A stretch of 64,000 nucleotides of DNA from Acuticoccus kalidii (GCF_021556395.1 NZ_JAKGCS010000006.1:124001-188000); one strand, 5' to 3'; shown: positions 1-9,811, counted from the first letter of the stretch. Made by a program: numbers and translations. Notes: generated from the sequence alone by a model not told the origin.

Positions 1-1
1 T

Positions 2-79
2 CGCGCCGCGGGCGCGCATACGATCATCGCGGCGCTGTCAGAAGCGCACCTCGACCGATCCGAGGAGATCAACATTTGA
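2..79 (+). CDS. 3' end of an upstream gene, possibly HAD phosphatase (partial)
   Basis: An open frame enters from the left edge and ends at TGA 77-79. It encodes 25 visible residues ending in EEINI. The stop overlaps the TTG start of the next gene, so the two are translationally coupled. In many bacteria the gene beside a GH65 phosphorylase is a HAD-family beta-phosphoglucomutase, and that would fit here. The visible tail carries no diagnostic motif, so the family is only inferred from position. Confidence 0.4.
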   Translation, partial: RAAGAHTIIAALSEAHLDRSEEINI

Positions 80-2529
80 CCTGGACGCTGACCTACGAGG
101 GTTACGACCCTCAGACCGCCGGATTGCGCGAAGCGCTCTGCACGCTCGGCAATGGCCGCTTCGCGACGCGCGGCGCCTTTCTCGATGTCGATGCGGACGG
201 AACGCATTATCCGGGGACCTATCTCGCCGGCGGCTACGATCGCCTGACGACCGAGATCGCCGGCCGCAGCGTCGAGAACGAGGATCTCGTCAATTGGCCG
301 AACTGGCTGCCGCTCCGCTTGTCGATCGACGGCGAGGCGGAGCTTGCGCCGGGCCGCGAGACGATGATCCGGCACACCCAATCGCTCGACATGAAAGCCG
401 GCGTGCTCCGGCGCGAAAGCGAGATCAAGGACGCCGCGGGCCGCATCACGCGCCTTGCTGAGGAGCGGATCGTCAGCATGAGCGCGCCGCATCTCGCGGC
501 CGTGTCGCTCTCGATCACGCCGGTCAACTGGTCGGGCACGCTGCGCCTGCGCTCCTTCATCGATGGGTCGGTCACGAATTGCGGCGTCAAGCGTTATCGC
601 GACCTCGCCGGCAAGCATCTCGCGGTGGTCGATGCCGACCACACGGAGGCTCATGTCGCGCGGCTCACCTGCCGCACGGTCCAATCGGCCATCGAGGCGA
701 CGATCGCGGCGCGCACGTCGCTCTTCAACGCCCACGAGAGCGCGCCGGCCGAGCCCTATATTGACGGCGAGATGGTGGGCACGGTCTTCTCGCTGGCGGC
801 GCGGGAAGGCGCCACGATCCGCGCCGAGAAGACGGTCGCCTTCGTCACCGTGCGCGACTCGGCGATCGCCTCGCCGCTTCTCGCCGCGACCGAGGCCGTC
901 ACCACCGCGCCGGACTTCGGCCGCCTCCTCGCCGATCATGAACGCGCTTGGGCGACGCTGTGGGCCGACTTCGACATCTCGGTCGAGGACGGGGCGAGCC
1001 AGGCGCAGCTCCATCTGCGCCTTCACCTCTTCCATCTCCTCCAGACGCTGTCGCCCCACACCGCCGAGCGGGACGTCGGCGCGCCGGCGCGGGGGTGGCA
1101 TGGCGAGGCCTATCGGGGCCACATTTTCTGGGACGAGATCTTCATCTTCCGCGTCCTCAATCTGCGCGCCCCGCGGCTGACGCGCGGTCTTCTGCGCTAT
1201 CGCTATCGACGGCTCGACGAGGCGCGCAAGCTCGCCGCCGCGCACGGCCTCAAGGGGGCGATGTACCCCTGGCAGAGCGCGTCGAGCGGGCGCGAGGAGA
1301 CGCAGACGCTCCACCTCAACCCCAATTCCGGCCGATGGCTCCCTGACTCCACCGATCGCCAGCGCCATGTCGGCCTCGCGATCGCTCACAATGTCTGGCG
1401 CTATTATGAGGCGACGAACGATCTCGACTTCATGATCGAGGGCGGGGCGGAGATGCTGATCGAGATCAGCCGCTTCTTCGCGAGCCTTGCGAAGCACGAT
1501 CCCGAGACCGGCCGCTATCATATTCGCGGCGTGATGGGCCCGGACGAGTTCCACACCGCCTATCCCGACCGGGACGACGAGACCGACCAGGGCATCGACG
1601 ACAACGCCTATACCAACGTCCTCTGCTCCTGGGTGCTGACCCGCACCGTCGACGCCGTCGCCGACCTTCCCGAGCGGCGCAAGCGCCAGCTCGGCGTCTC
1701 GCTCGGCCTCACCCGCGAGGAGGTGAATCACTGGCTCGAGATCGGCTCACACCTTTACGTGCCGTTCCTGTCGAACGGGCTGATCGCGCAATTCGAGGGC
1801 TATGAGGCGCTCGAAGAGCTCGACTGGGATGCGTACCGGGCGAAATACGGCGATATCCACCGGCTCGACCGGATCCTCGAGGCCGAAGGCAAGGCGGTGA
1901 ACCGCTACAAGGTCTCCAAACAGGCCGACGTTCTGATGCTGCCCTTCCTGTTCTCCTCCTCCTCGTTGGCGGAGATCTTCGAGCAGCTCGGCTATGGGTT
2001 CGACGCCTCGGCCATCCCGCGCCTTGTCGAATATTACGACGCGCGCACTTCGCACGGCTCGACGCTTTCCCTGATCGTCCATGCCTGGGTCGTCGCGCGG
2101 ACGAACCGGGCGAAATCCTGGGATCTCTTCTGCGACGCGCTCCGCTCCGACGTCGACGACGTGCAGGGCGGCACCACGGAGGAAGGCATCCACCTCGGCG
2201 CGATGTGCGGCACCATCGACATGCTGCAGAGCGCCTATGTCGGGTGCGAGGCGCGCAGCAACGGCTTCAACGTCGATCCGGTGCTGCCCGAGACGCTGCG
2301 GCGGGTGCACACGAACGTGCGCTATCTCGGCCATGACGTGGAGGTCGAGGCGACGCGCGACACGGTGCGCATCGCCGTCGGCGAAGGCAGCGGCGGGCGC
2401 GTCGAGGTCGTCTATCGTGGGCGGGTGCGGCGGGTGTCGCCGGGTTCGGAGACGACCTTCCAGCTCGTCCATCCGCCGGAGAGCCGCCGCCTCATTTCAG
2501 GCGATGCCGCCAAGACGGACGGCGCCTGA
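76..2529 (+). CDS. Glycoside hydrolase family 65 protein (disaccharide phosphorylase type)
   Basis: This 817-residue protein has the size and fold order of GH65 kojibiose/maltose/trehalose phosphorylases: an N-terminal beta-sandwich, an (alpha/alpha)6 barrel and a small C-terminal beta domain. Visible signatures are LCTLGNGRFATRGA near the N-terminus, the substrate-loop GHIFWDEIF, GPDEFH with the probable general acid Glu491, and KQADVLML from Lys615, which in this family lies at the phosphate site. Such enzymes split alpha-linked glucose disaccharides with phosphate, releasing beta-glucose-1-phosphate in the cytosol. The start is a TTG overlapping the stop of the preceding frame. It is right because the family-conserved sequence begins only about 20 residues later. 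The exact sugar cannot be read from the sequence, and a hydrolase variant is possible. Confidence 0.9.
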   Translation: MTWTLTYEGYDPQTAGLREALCTLGNGRFATRGAFLDVDADGTHYPGTYLAGGYDRLTTEIAGRSVENEDLVNWPNWLPLRLSIDGEAELAPGRETMIRHTQSLDMKAGVLRRESEIKDAAGRITRLAEERIVSMSAPHLAAVSLSITPVNWSGTLRLRSFIDGSVTNCGVKRYRDLAGKHLAVVDADHTEAHVARLTCRTVQSAIEATIAARTSLFNAHESAPAEPYIDGEMVGTVFSLAAREGATIRAEKTVAFVTVRDSAIASPLLAATEAVTTAPDFGRLLADHERAWATLWADFDISVEDGASQAQLHLRLHLFHLLQTLSPHTAERDVGAPARGWHGEAYRGHIFWDEIFIFRVLNLRAPRLTRGLLRYRYRRLDEARKLAAAHGLKGAMYPWQSASSGREETQTLHLNPNSGRWLPDSTDRQRHVGLAIAHNVWRYYEATNDLDFMIEGGAEMLIEISRFFASLAKHDPETGRYHIRGVMGPDEFHTAYPDRDDETDQGIDDNAYTNVLCSWVLTRTVDAVADLPERRKRQLGVSLGLTREEVNHWLEIGSHLYVPFLSNGLIAQFEGYEALEELDWDAYRAKYGDIHRLDRILEAEGKAVNRYKVSKQADVLMLPFLFSSSSLAEIFEQLGYGFDASAIPRLVEYYDARTSHGSTLSLIVHAWVVARTNRAKSWDLFCDALRSDVDDVQGGTTEEGIHLGAMCGTIDMLQSAYVGCEARSNGFNVDPVLPETLRRVHTNVRYLGHDVEVEATRDTVRIAVGEGSGGRVEVVYRGRVRRVSPGSETTFQLVHPPESRRLISGDAAKTDGA

Positions 2530-2539
2530 GCCGCGCCGC

Positions 2540-3556
2540 TCAGGCGTCGCCGAGCGCGTCGTCCGCTTCGGTCTCCTTCGGCCAGACGCCGCCGATCAGG
2601 TTGCGGCCGGCGAGGAATTCCGACGTGAAGCTGTTGCGCACGCGCGGGGTGAGGACCGTCACCCGCTCCGCGATTGCGCGGCGCCGGTCCCGCGCGGCCG
2701 CCTCGTCGATCCACTCGAAACGGATGGTGTCGCCCGGCCGATGCTGGGTGAGGCGGGGCCGGTCGGCGCTCGCGACGATCGCGATTTTCGGATAGCCGCC
2801 AGTCGGCGCGCGGTCGGCGCAGAGCACGATGGGCTGGCCGTTGCCGGGCACCTGGATCGCCCCCTCGACGATCCCGTCGGAGATGATGTCGTGCCGGATC
2901 GCCTCGATCTTCGGCCCTTCGAGGCGGTAGCCCATCCGGTCGAGCGCGTCGGTCAGCGTGAACGGTTCGGCGGCGAAGCGGTCGCGGACGGTTTCGGGGA
3001 ACATGTGATGTTGCGGGCCGGGAAGAACGCCGATCGTCCCGCCGGTCGGATATGGATCGTCGAAGAGGGCGGGCTCGGCAAAGGCGGGGGCAGGGCAGGG
3101 GAAGGCGGTTCCCATGTCGCGCGCGCCGAGGCCGGTGCGGGCGTTGGTCGCGAGCGAGCCGAGAACCGGCGGGCCGAAATCGATCCCCTTGACGGCGACA
3201 TAGGCCCACATGCCCGTCGAGCCCGGCGTCACCGTCAGCGTCTCGCCCTCTTCGAGCGTGAGGCGCAGCGGCGGCTCGAACGTCGCGGTGCGGCCGCCGC
3301 TGATGCGGGCGGTGAAGCCCGGTCCGGTGACGGCGAGCTGCACGCGCCCCTCGGCGAAGAAAGCGGCGCCGGCGACGCCGATCTCGAAGGCGGCGCTGGT
3401 GTCGGTCGCGAGGTGGATCGCGAGCTGGAAGCGGACCCAGTCCATCGGGCCGGATTGGGAGACGCCATAGCGCATCGCGCCCTGGCGGCCGGCGTCCTGG
3501 ACGGTGAGGAGGTGGTTCGGCCGGACCACCTTGAGGCGGGAGGTCTTCGCGCTCAC
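2540..3556 (-). CDS. pxpC: 5-oxoprolinase subunit C (biotin-dependent carboxyltransferase-like)
   Basis: This 338-residue protein shows the hallmark N-terminal motif LLTVQDAGRQGAMRYGVS followed by GPMD, typical of PxpC/allophanate-hydrolase subunit 2. With PxpA and PxpB it forms the ATP-dependent enzyme that opens 5-oxoproline (pyroglutamate) to glutamate in the cytosol. The start is GTG, and the GTGA overlap with the stop of pxpB gives tight coupling. Gene order pxpA-pxpB-pxpC is the usual one. It is the last gene of a minus-strand operon that starts with a TRAP permease. Its end faces the end of the GH65 gene with only 10 bases between them. Confidence 0.93.
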   Translation of the reverse strand: MSAKTSRLKVVRPNHLLTVQDAGRQGAMRYGVSQSGPMDWVRFQLAIHLATDTSAAFEIGVAGAAFFAEGRVQLAVTGPGFTARISGGRTATFEPPLRLTLEEGETLTVTPGSTGMWAYVAVKGIDFGPPVLGSLATNARTGLGARDMGTAFPCPAPAFAEPALFDDPYPTGGTIGVLPGPQHHMFPETVRDRFAAEPFTLTDALDRMGYRLEGPKIEAIRHDIISDGIVEGAIQVPGNGQPIVLCADRAPTGGYPKIAIVASADRPRLTQHRPGDTIRFEWIDEAAARDRRRAIAERVTVLTPRVRNSFTSEFLAGRNLIGGVWPKETEADDALGDA

Positions 3557-4266
3557 GAGGTCGTGCGGGTCAGCCCGCCATCGTGGGTGGCGGCGAGCCG
3601 GTCCAGCTCGTCGAGCGGGACGGCGCGGAAGGCGATGCGATCACCGACCGCGAACGGCACCATGGGCTCCGCCTCGGGCCGGAAGAGGGTGATCGCGGTG
3701 CGGCCGATCACGTACCACCCCGTCGGCATCGAGATCGACGTCAGCGCGGCCATGCCGCCGGCGAGGATCAGGCTGCCCGCCGGCATGGGCGGACGGGGCT
3801 GCGGCCGGCGCGGGATCGCCAGCGCCTCGTCGACGCCGGAGAGATAGGCAAAGCCCGGCGCGAAGCCGTACATGCCGACCTGATAGGTGCCGGCGAGAAA
3901 GATCTCGCGAAGCCGCGCCTCGCTGATGCCGAGACCCGCCGCGCACTCGGCGATATCCTCCGCCGCCTCGCCTTCGAGGCAGACGGGAAGCGTCCAATGG
4001 GTGCCGGTCTCGTGCGAAGGATCGTCGTCGGGCGCGGGCAGCGCGGCGAGGAGCGCCTCGCGCGTCGTCCGCTCCGGATCGTAGAGGACGAGGAGGGAGC
4101 GGAAGGTCGGCACCACCTCGACGAGGCCGTCCGGCGCCGCGCGGTCGAACGCGTCGGCGAGGGCGGCGACGCGGCGGCCGATCTCGGGCGCGATTTCTTC
4201 GCCATATTCGACGACGAACGCATCCTCGCCGCTGCCCCGCAGAACGGCGCCGTCGAGCCAGTCCAT
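3553..4266 (-). CDS. pxpB: 5-oxoprolinase subunit B
   Basis: A 237-residue protein of the carboxyltransferase subunit 1 family. The conserved GFAPGFAYL stretch and the following IPRR region are typical of PxpB (former YbgJ/allophanate hydrolase subunit 1). It partners PxpC and PxpA in ATP-dependent 5-oxoproline hydrolysis. Its ATG shares one base with the TGA of pxpA (TGATG), and its own TGA overlaps the GTG of pxpC. The three subunits are therefore made from one coupled message. Length matches the family. Confidence 0.93.
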   Translation of the reverse strand: MDWLDGAVLRGSGEDAFVVEYGEEIAPEIGRRVAALADAFDRAAPDGLVEVVPTFRSLLVLYDPERTTREALLAALPAPDDDPSHETGTHWTLPVCLEGEAAEDIAECAAGLGISEARLREIFLAGTYQVGMYGFAPGFAYLSGVDEALAIPRRPQPRPPMPAGSLILAGGMAALTSISMPTGWYVIGRTAITLFRPEAEPMVPFAVGDRIAFRAVPLDELDRLAATHDGGLTRTTS

Positions 4267-5030
4267 CAGCGGCCGGCGAATGGGGCGAGGGTCACGCCCG
4301 CGCCTTCGAGCGCGGTGCGGACGGCGCGGGCGGTGTCGACCGCGTGCGGATTGTCGCCATGGACGCAGATCGAATGGATCGCCGTCGGCACGCGCGTGCC
4401 GTCATGAGCGAGGATGATGCCGTCCTTCACCATTTCGACGATGCGGCGCGCGGCAAGGTCCGCGTCCTCGATCATTGCGCCCGGCTTGGCGCGGGACATC
4501 AGATTGCCGTCCGCTTCATAGGCGCGGTCGGCGAAGATCTCCGAGGCGACGGTGAGGCCGACGGCCGCCCCCGCCCGTTCGAGCTCCGTCGTCGCGACGG
4601 CGAGGAGGGTGAGGGTGGGATCCACCGCCTTCGTCGCGCGGGCGATCGCGTCGGCATAGTCGCCTTCGACGCAAGCGAGATTGGAGAGCGCCCCGTGCGC
4701 CTTGACGTGCGTCACCGGCACGCCCTCGAGCGCCGCCGTCGCGACGAGCGCGCCGATCTGATAGGCGACCATGCGCTCGACCGCTTGCGGCGTCATCGGG
4801 ATGATGCGGCGGCCGAAGCCGGCGCGATCCTCGAACCCCGGATGGGCGCCGATCGCGACGCCGTTCGCCTTGGCGAGGCGGATGGTCTCCACCATGGTGT
4901 CGGGATCGCCGGCATGGAAGCCGCAGGCGATGTTGGCGGACGTCACGATCGAGAGGATCGCCGGATCGTCCCCCATCGACCAGGGGCCAAAGCTTTCGCC
5001 GCAATCGGCGTTGAGGTCGACGGTGGTCAT
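4266..5030 (-). CDS. pxpA: 5-oxoprolinase subunit A (LamB/YcsF family)
   Basis: A 254-residue LamB/YcsF protein beginning MTTVDLNADCGESFG, the classic PxpA N-terminus, with ANIACGFHAGDP and VKAHGAL further on. PxpA is the metal-dependent subunit of 5-oxoprolinase. An in-frame GTG lies six bases upstream, at 5036. The ATG at 5030 was chosen because a GAAG ribosome-binding site sits just before it and the family starts there. The gene follows the aminotransferase by about 130 bases and is probably in the same operon. Confidence 0.94.
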   Translation of the reverse strand: MTTVDLNADCGESFGPWSMGDDPAILSIVTSANIACGFHAGDPDTMVETIRLAKANGVAIGAHPGFEDRAGFGRRIIPMTPQAVERMVAYQIGALVATAALEGVPVTHVKAHGALSNLACVEGDYADAIARATKAVDPTLTLLAVATTELERAGAAVGLTVASEIFADRAYEADGNLMSRAKPGAMIEDADLAARRIVEMVKDGIILAHDGTRVPTAIHSICVHGDNPHAVDTARAVRTALEGAGVTLAPFAGR

Positions 5031-5162
5031 TGGCACTTCGATTGTCGGACTATTCGGTCGGCGGCGATGGTGCCGGGCCGGCGGTGCCCGGTCAACCGGC
5101 AGGGCGTCATTGAAGGCGGGGCGCGATGTCTCGGCCGCTTGCGGGCGCGCATGGGCGCGGCC

Positions 5163-6503
5163 TCACCCGTGCGCCGGAAGGACGTCGGAGATCGCCGCCC
5201 CGATCCGCTCGACGATGACGTCGACATCGTCCGCCGTCACGATGAAGGGCGGGGCGACGAGGATATGGTCGCCGAGCGCTCCGTCGATCGTGCCACCCAT
5301 CGGATAGACCATGATATCGCGGGCCATCGCGGCCTTCTTGATCGCCGCATGGGTCTTCCGTTCCGGCGCGATCGGCGCTTTCGTTTCCCGGTCGGCGACG
5401 AGCTCGATGCCGAGAAAAAGGCCTCTGCCGCGAATGTCGCCGACGTTCGGATGCTGGCCGAGGCGGGCCTCGAGGCCTTCCTTCAGCCGCGTTCCCATGG
5501 CGCGGACATTGGCGAGGAGGTCGCGATTCTCGATCTCTTCGATCACCGCGATCCCGCCGGCGCAGGCGGTCGGGTGGCCCATATAGGTGTGGCCGTGCTG
5601 GAAGAAGCCGCTGCCGGCGGCGATCGTCGCGTGGATCTCTTCGGCAACGAGGGTCGCGCCGATCGGCTGATAGCCGGCGCCGAGGCCCTTGGCGATGAGG
5701 ATCATGTCCGGCCGCACGCCGTCGGCGTCCGCGGCGAAGAGGTGGCCGGTGCGGCCCATCCCGCACATCACCTCGTCGAGGATGAGGAGGACGCCGTACC
5801 GGTCGCAGATCTCGCGGATACGGGTGAAATAGCCCGGCACGGCCGGCACCGCCCCCATCGTCGCCCCGACGACAGGCTCGGCCATGAAGGCGGCGACCGT
5901 CTCGGGGCCGAGGCGGAGGATTTCGGTCTCGAGCTCGTCGGCGACGCGGCGACCATAGGCCTCCTCGCTCTCACCGGGCTCGGCGAAGCGCCAATAGTGG
6001 CACGGGGCGATGTGGCTCATCGCGTCGGTGAGGAGCGGGGCGAACTGGCGGCGGCGCCACTCGTTGCCGCCGGCGGCGAGGGCGCCCAACGTGTTGCCGT
6101 GATAGGACTGCCGCCGCGCGATGATGCGCCGGCGCTCCGGCTCGCCCTTTTCGAGGAAATATTGCCGGGACAGCTTGATCGCCGCCTCCGCCGCCTCGGA
6201 TCCGCCGGAGACGAAATAGGCGCGGCCGATCCCCTCGGGCGCACGCTCCACGAGCATTGCGGCGAGGCGCTCGGCGCTGTCGGAGGTGAAGAAACCCGTG
6301 TGGGCGTAGGGCAGCGCGTCGAGCTGGGCCTTGATCGCGTCGACCACGACCTTGTCGGAATGGCCGAGACAGGAGACCGCCGCCCCGCCGCACGCGTCGA
6401 GGATGCGCCGCCCGTCCGCGGTTTCGACGAAGATACCGTCGCCACGAACCGCGACCGGCATATCGGCCGCGCTCGCGCGCTGGAACACATGAGGTGACGC
6501 CAT
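5163..6503 (-). CDS. Class III (PLP-dependent) aminotransferase
   Basis: A 446-residue fold-type I, class III aminotransferase. The PLP-phosphate stretch SGGSEAAEAAIKL, the YHGNTLGALA motif, ILDEVMCGMGRTG (cofactor Asp) and the Schiff-base lysine in ILIAKGLGAGYQPIGA are all visible. The substrate is not determined. The closest style is the 'aspartate aminotransferase family' that acts on omega-amino or beta-amino acids. Its ATG overlaps the TGA of the TRAP permease (TGATG), and pxpABC follows. The operon thus links uptake of an organic or amino acid, transamination and release of glutamate from 5-oxoproline. That link is inferred from position only. Confidence 0.88.
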   Translation of the reverse strand: MASPHVFQRASAADMPVAVRGDGIFVETADGRRILDACGGAAVSCLGHSDKVVVDAIKAQLDALPYAHTGFFTSDSAERLAAMLVERAPEGIGRAYFVSGGSEAAEAAIKLSRQYFLEKGEPERRRIIARRQSYHGNTLGALAAGGNEWRRRQFAPLLTDAMSHIAPCHYWRFAEPGESEEAYGRRVADELETEILRLGPETVAAFMAEPVVGATMGAVPAVPGYFTRIREICDRYGVLLILDEVMCGMGRTGHLFAADADGVRPDMILIAKGLGAGYQPIGATLVAEEIHATIAAGSGFFQHGHTYMGHPTACAGGIAVIEEIENRDLLANVRAMGTRLKEGLEARLGQHPNVGDIRGRGLFLGIELVADRETKAPIAPERKTHAAIKKAAMARDIMVYPMGGTIDGALGDHILVAPPFIVTADDVDVIVERIGAAISDVLPAHG

Positions 6504-9172
6504 CAGAAGGCCGGCTCCGTTTGCCGCCGCCGCTGGAAGAGGATCACCACGGCGAGCAGAAGGAAAGCCGGAATATAGAACACTTCCTTCGGCATCCGCT
6601 CGGCCGGCGTCTGGACGGATTGCAGCACCACCGGCTCGTCGGCGTAGAAGTCGAAATCTTGCGACAGGTAGGCGAAGGGCGTGCCGGGGAACGGCTCTTC
6701 CATGACCATGTTCTCGCCGTCCTCCATGAACAGGAGATCGGAGCCGAGCTTGTCCTCGCCGGTCGCGCCGTCATTGAGGCGCGTGACGATGAAGATCGTG
6801 TTGCGCTTGTTGGGATTGTTGAAGTCCGTGCCGACGAGCTCGAGGCGGAGATTGCTGCCGACCGGCTCCTGCTCGGCGATCTGGAAGACCTCGGACCCGG
6901 CGTGCGAATGATAGGGCGGCTGGACCATGTCGAGCCAGATGCCCGGCCGGAAGAGGGTGAGCGCGACGAGGACGAGCGCCGCCGTCTCCACCCAGTTGCA
7001 GCGGGTGAAGAAATATCGCTGCGTCGCGGCGGCGAAGGCCAGCATCGCGATCACCGCGATCACGAACGCCTTGAGGCCGATATACCAAGGCACGAAGACG
7101 GCCTTGGCGACGCCGTCGACGATTTCGACGTGCATCATCAACAACTCGGTGTTGAAGATGAAGAGGAAGGGCAGCAGCGCCGTCCGGATATCGTAGGCGA
7201 AGCCCTGGAAACCGGTCTTGATCGGGTCGCCGCCCGAGATGCCCGCCGCGGCATAGGCGGCGAGACCGACGGGTGGCGTGTCGTCGGCGAGGATGCCGAA
7301 ATAGAACACGAAGAGGTGCGCGGCGACGAGCGGGATGATCAGCCCCTCCGACGCGCCCAGCGAGACGATGACCGGCGCCATCAGCGAGGCGACGACGATA
7401 TAGTTCGCCGTCGTCGGCAGGCCCATGCCGAGAATGAGGCTCATCACCGCAACGAGAATGAGCATCACCATCAGCGAGCCGCCCGCGAGCGCCTCGATGA
7501 ACTCGGCGACGACCTGATGCGCGCCGGTCAGCGAGATGGTGCCGACGATGATGCCGGCGGCGCCCGTCGCGACGGCGATCGGGATCATATTGCGCGCTCC
7601 GGCGACCATACCGCGGGCGAACTCGTCCCAGCCGCGCAGGAAGCTGCCGGACAGGCCTTCGCCGCGCCGCAGGACCGCTTTGATCGGATGCTGGGTGAGC
7701 GCGATGAAGATCATCGCGAGCGCCGCCCAGAAGGCCGACAGGCTCGGCGAGAGGCGCACGACCATCACGCAATAGAGCAGCACGATGATCGGCAGGATGA
7801 AGTGCAGCCCGGTGAGGACGACATCGCCCGCGCGCGGCAGCTCGGTGATCGGCGCGTCCGGATCGTCGACCTCGAGGTCGGGGCGGCGGGCGGCGACCAC
7901 GAGCGTGCCGAGATAGAAGAGCAGGAAGATCAGGATGCCCGCTTCAAGTGAGGCACCCGGCATCTGCGCCGCCACGAAGCCGAGCACATAGTGGACGAAA
8001 AGGCCGAGGGCCGCGATCAACCCGGCGCCGAGCAGGAAGCCGCCGAGCTTGCGGGCGAGCGACTGCGCCTTCGAGGGCGGCCGCGGCAAGCCCTTCAGCC
8101 CGAGCTTCAAGGCTTCGAGGTGCACGATATAAACGAGCGCGATGTAGGAGACGACCGCCGGCAGGAAGGCATAGACGATGAGGTCCGTGTAGGGCGTGCC
8201 GGTGAACTCGGCGATCAGGAAGGCGGCCGCGCCCATCACCGGCGGGGTGAGCTGCCCGTTGGTCGACGAGGCGACCTCGACGGCGCCGGCCTTCTCGGCC
8301 GGGAAGCCGGTGCGCTTCATCAGCGGGATGGTGAACGTGCCCGTCGTCACCGTGTTGGCGATCGAGGAGCCGGAATAGATGCCGGAGAGCGCCGAGGCGA
8401 CGACCGATGCCTTCGCCGGACCACCGCGCAGGTGACCGAGAAGAGCGAAGGCGATCTTGATGAAGAAGTTGCCGGCCCCCGCTTTTTCGAGAATCGCCCC
8501 GAACAGCACGAACAGGAAGATCAGCGAGGCCGACACCCCGAGCGCGACGCCGAAGACGCCCTCGGTCTGCATCCAGAAGTGCCACATCGCCTTGCCGTAG
8601 GACGCGCCCTTCCAGCGGATCGCGTCGAGAAGCCATGGCGAGGAGCCGAAGAAGACGTAGGCGAGGAAGATGCTGACGACGATCAGCAGCGGCAATCCGA
8701 GCGCGCGATAGACGGCGATGCCGAGCGTGATCAGACCGAGCGTCGAGACGACGAGATCGGTCGTGGTCGGCAGGCCGGGGCGGCTCGCGATCTGATCCTT
8801 GAAGACGACGAGATAGAGACAGCAGGCGGCGCCCAGGATCGCGAGGATCCAGTCGTAAATCGGGATCTTGTTGAGCGAGGCGCGGGCGCTCAGCGGAAAG
8901 GCCATCGAGACGAGGACCATCGCGAACGAGAGGTGGATGACCCGGACTTCGGTGTTGTTGAAGACGACGTGAAGCCCCGTCGCCTGCTGGATCATGAACG
9001 GAAGGGGCGAGGCGGTATAAAGCTGGAACAGCGACCAGACGAAGGCGATGCAGGGGATCAGATATTTCTGCCAACCGATCGGCTGCCGCGCGCCGCTGTC
9101 GACCGACGCAACGATATCGTCGCCGGAGGTCGCGGCACCTGGCGCGTGAAGATCCGTGGCCTGCGTCGTCAT
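6503..9172 (-). CDS. TRAP transporter fused permease (4TM/12TM) with DUF3394 tail
   Basis: This 889-residue, highly hydrophobic protein fuses the small (DctQ-like) and large (DctM-like) TRAP membrane subunits, as is normal for TAXI-type TRAP systems. Signatures include ALSGIYSGSSIANTVTTG, TPPVMGAAAF and ILGMGLPTTANY in the DctM part. The last 150 or so residues form the soluble-plus-TM DUF3394 extension common to this subgroup. It moves an organic acid or amino acid across the inner membrane using an ion gradient, fed by a periplasmic TAXI receptor. No receptor gene is adjacent, but one lies 2.6 kb upstream on the same strand. It heads the operon with the aminotransferase and pxpABC. Confidence 0.93.
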   Translation of the reverse strand: MTTQATDLHAPGAATSGDDIVASVDSGARQPIGWQKYLIPCIAFVWSLFQLYTASPLPFMIQQATGLHVVFNNTEVRVIHLSFAMVLVSMAFPLSARASLNKIPIYDWILAILGAACCLYLVVFKDQIASRPGLPTTTDLVVSTLGLITLGIAVYRALGLPLLIVVSIFLAYVFFGSSPWLLDAIRWKGASYGKAMWHFWMQTEGVFGVALGVSASLIFLFVLFGAILEKAGAGNFFIKIAFALLGHLRGGPAKASVVASALSGIYSGSSIANTVTTGTFTIPLMKRTGFPAEKAGAVEVASSTNGQLTPPVMGAAAFLIAEFTGTPYTDLIVYAFLPAVVSYIALVYIVHLEALKLGLKGLPRPPSKAQSLARKLGGFLLGAGLIAALGLFVHYVLGFVAAQMPGASLEAGILIFLLFYLGTLVVAARRPDLEVDDPDAPITELPRAGDVVLTGLHFILPIIVLLYCVMVVRLSPSLSAFWAALAMIFIALTQHPIKAVLRRGEGLSGSFLRGWDEFARGMVAGARNMIPIAVATGAAGIIVGTISLTGAHQVVAEFIEALAGGSLMVMLILVAVMSLILGMGLPTTANYIVVASLMAPVIVSLGASEGLIIPLVAAHLFVFYFGILADDTPPVGLAAYAAAGISGGDPIKTGFQGFAYDIRTALLPFLFIFNTELLMMHVEIVDGVAKAVFVPWYIGLKAFVIAVIAMLAFAAATQRYFFTRCNWVETAALVLVALTLFRPGIWLDMVQPPYHSHAGSEVFQIAEQEPVGSNLRLELVGTDFNNPNKRNTIFIVTRLNDGATGEDKLGSDLLFMEDGENMVMEEPFPGTPFAYLSQDFDFYADEPVVLQSVQTPAERMPKEVFYIPAFLLLAVVILFQRRRQTEPAF

Positions 9173-9259
9173 CGTCCCATCCTGTGCTCGCCTTCCAGTA
9201 GCGTTCCATGCTTTGGGTGAGCCGCAAAGGGTTTTTTATCCGCAGACGGCGAGAACGAA

Positions 9260-9811
9260 ATGGATAGCGTTGAGCATCGCGAGGCGTTGGACCTCGTCCA
9301 CTTCTGGTTGCGCGCGGGTCCGGTGCGTTGGTTCGACCGAAATGACGGGTTCGACGAGGCGTGCCGCGGCTGGGTGAACACTTGGGAACGCGCCTGCAAG
9401 GGCTATTGCGATGACTGGGCGCGGACCGCGACCGGCAGCCTCGCGTTGATCATTCTGTTCGATCAGATCCCGCGCAATTCCTTTCGCGGCCTCGCCGATC
9501 AGTTCGCCTCGGACGACAAGGCGCTTGCGGCGGCCGACGCGGCTGTCGCCGCGGGGCACGACCGGTCACAGGTGATGCCGGTGCAGAACTTCTTCTATCT
9601 GCCCTACCAGCACGCCGAGGACCTCGCCGCCCAGGAGCGCGGCCTCGATCTCTACCGCGTCGCCGGGGACCAGAACGCGTATTTTTACGCCCTCGTCCAT
9701 GCCGATGCGATCCGCCGCTTCGGGCGCTTTCCGCATCGCAATCCGATCCTCGGCCGCGAGAGCACGGCCGAGGAGATCGCCTACATGGAAAGCGGCGGCT
9801 TCGCGAACTGA
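9260..9811 (+). CDS. DUF924 family protein
   Basis: A 183-residue alpha-helical protein. The features FWLRAGPVRWF, LALIILFDQIPRN, NFFYLPYQHAED and FGRFPHRN are those of DUF924 (UPF0 family related to TPR-like folds). The biochemical function of the family is unknown. It is divergent from the TRAP operon across 87 bases and converges with tenA, whose stop is about 20 bases away. Full length, no defects seen. Confidence 0.9.
   Translation: MDSVEHREALDLVHFWLRAGPVRWFDRNDGFDEACRGWVNTWERACKGYCDDWARTATGSLALIILFDQIPRNSFRGLADQFASDDKALAAADAAVAAGHDRSQVMPVQNFFYLPYQHAEDLAAQERGLDLYRVAGDQNAYFYALVHADAIRRFGRFPHRNPILGRESTAEEIAYMESGGFAN

Noticed and set aside
6494..9220. Long plus-strand open frames opposite the TRAP permease
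   Set aside because: Highly charged Arg/Glu/Asp-rich translations with no motif. They are antisense artefacts of high GC at third codon positions of the minus-strand genes.
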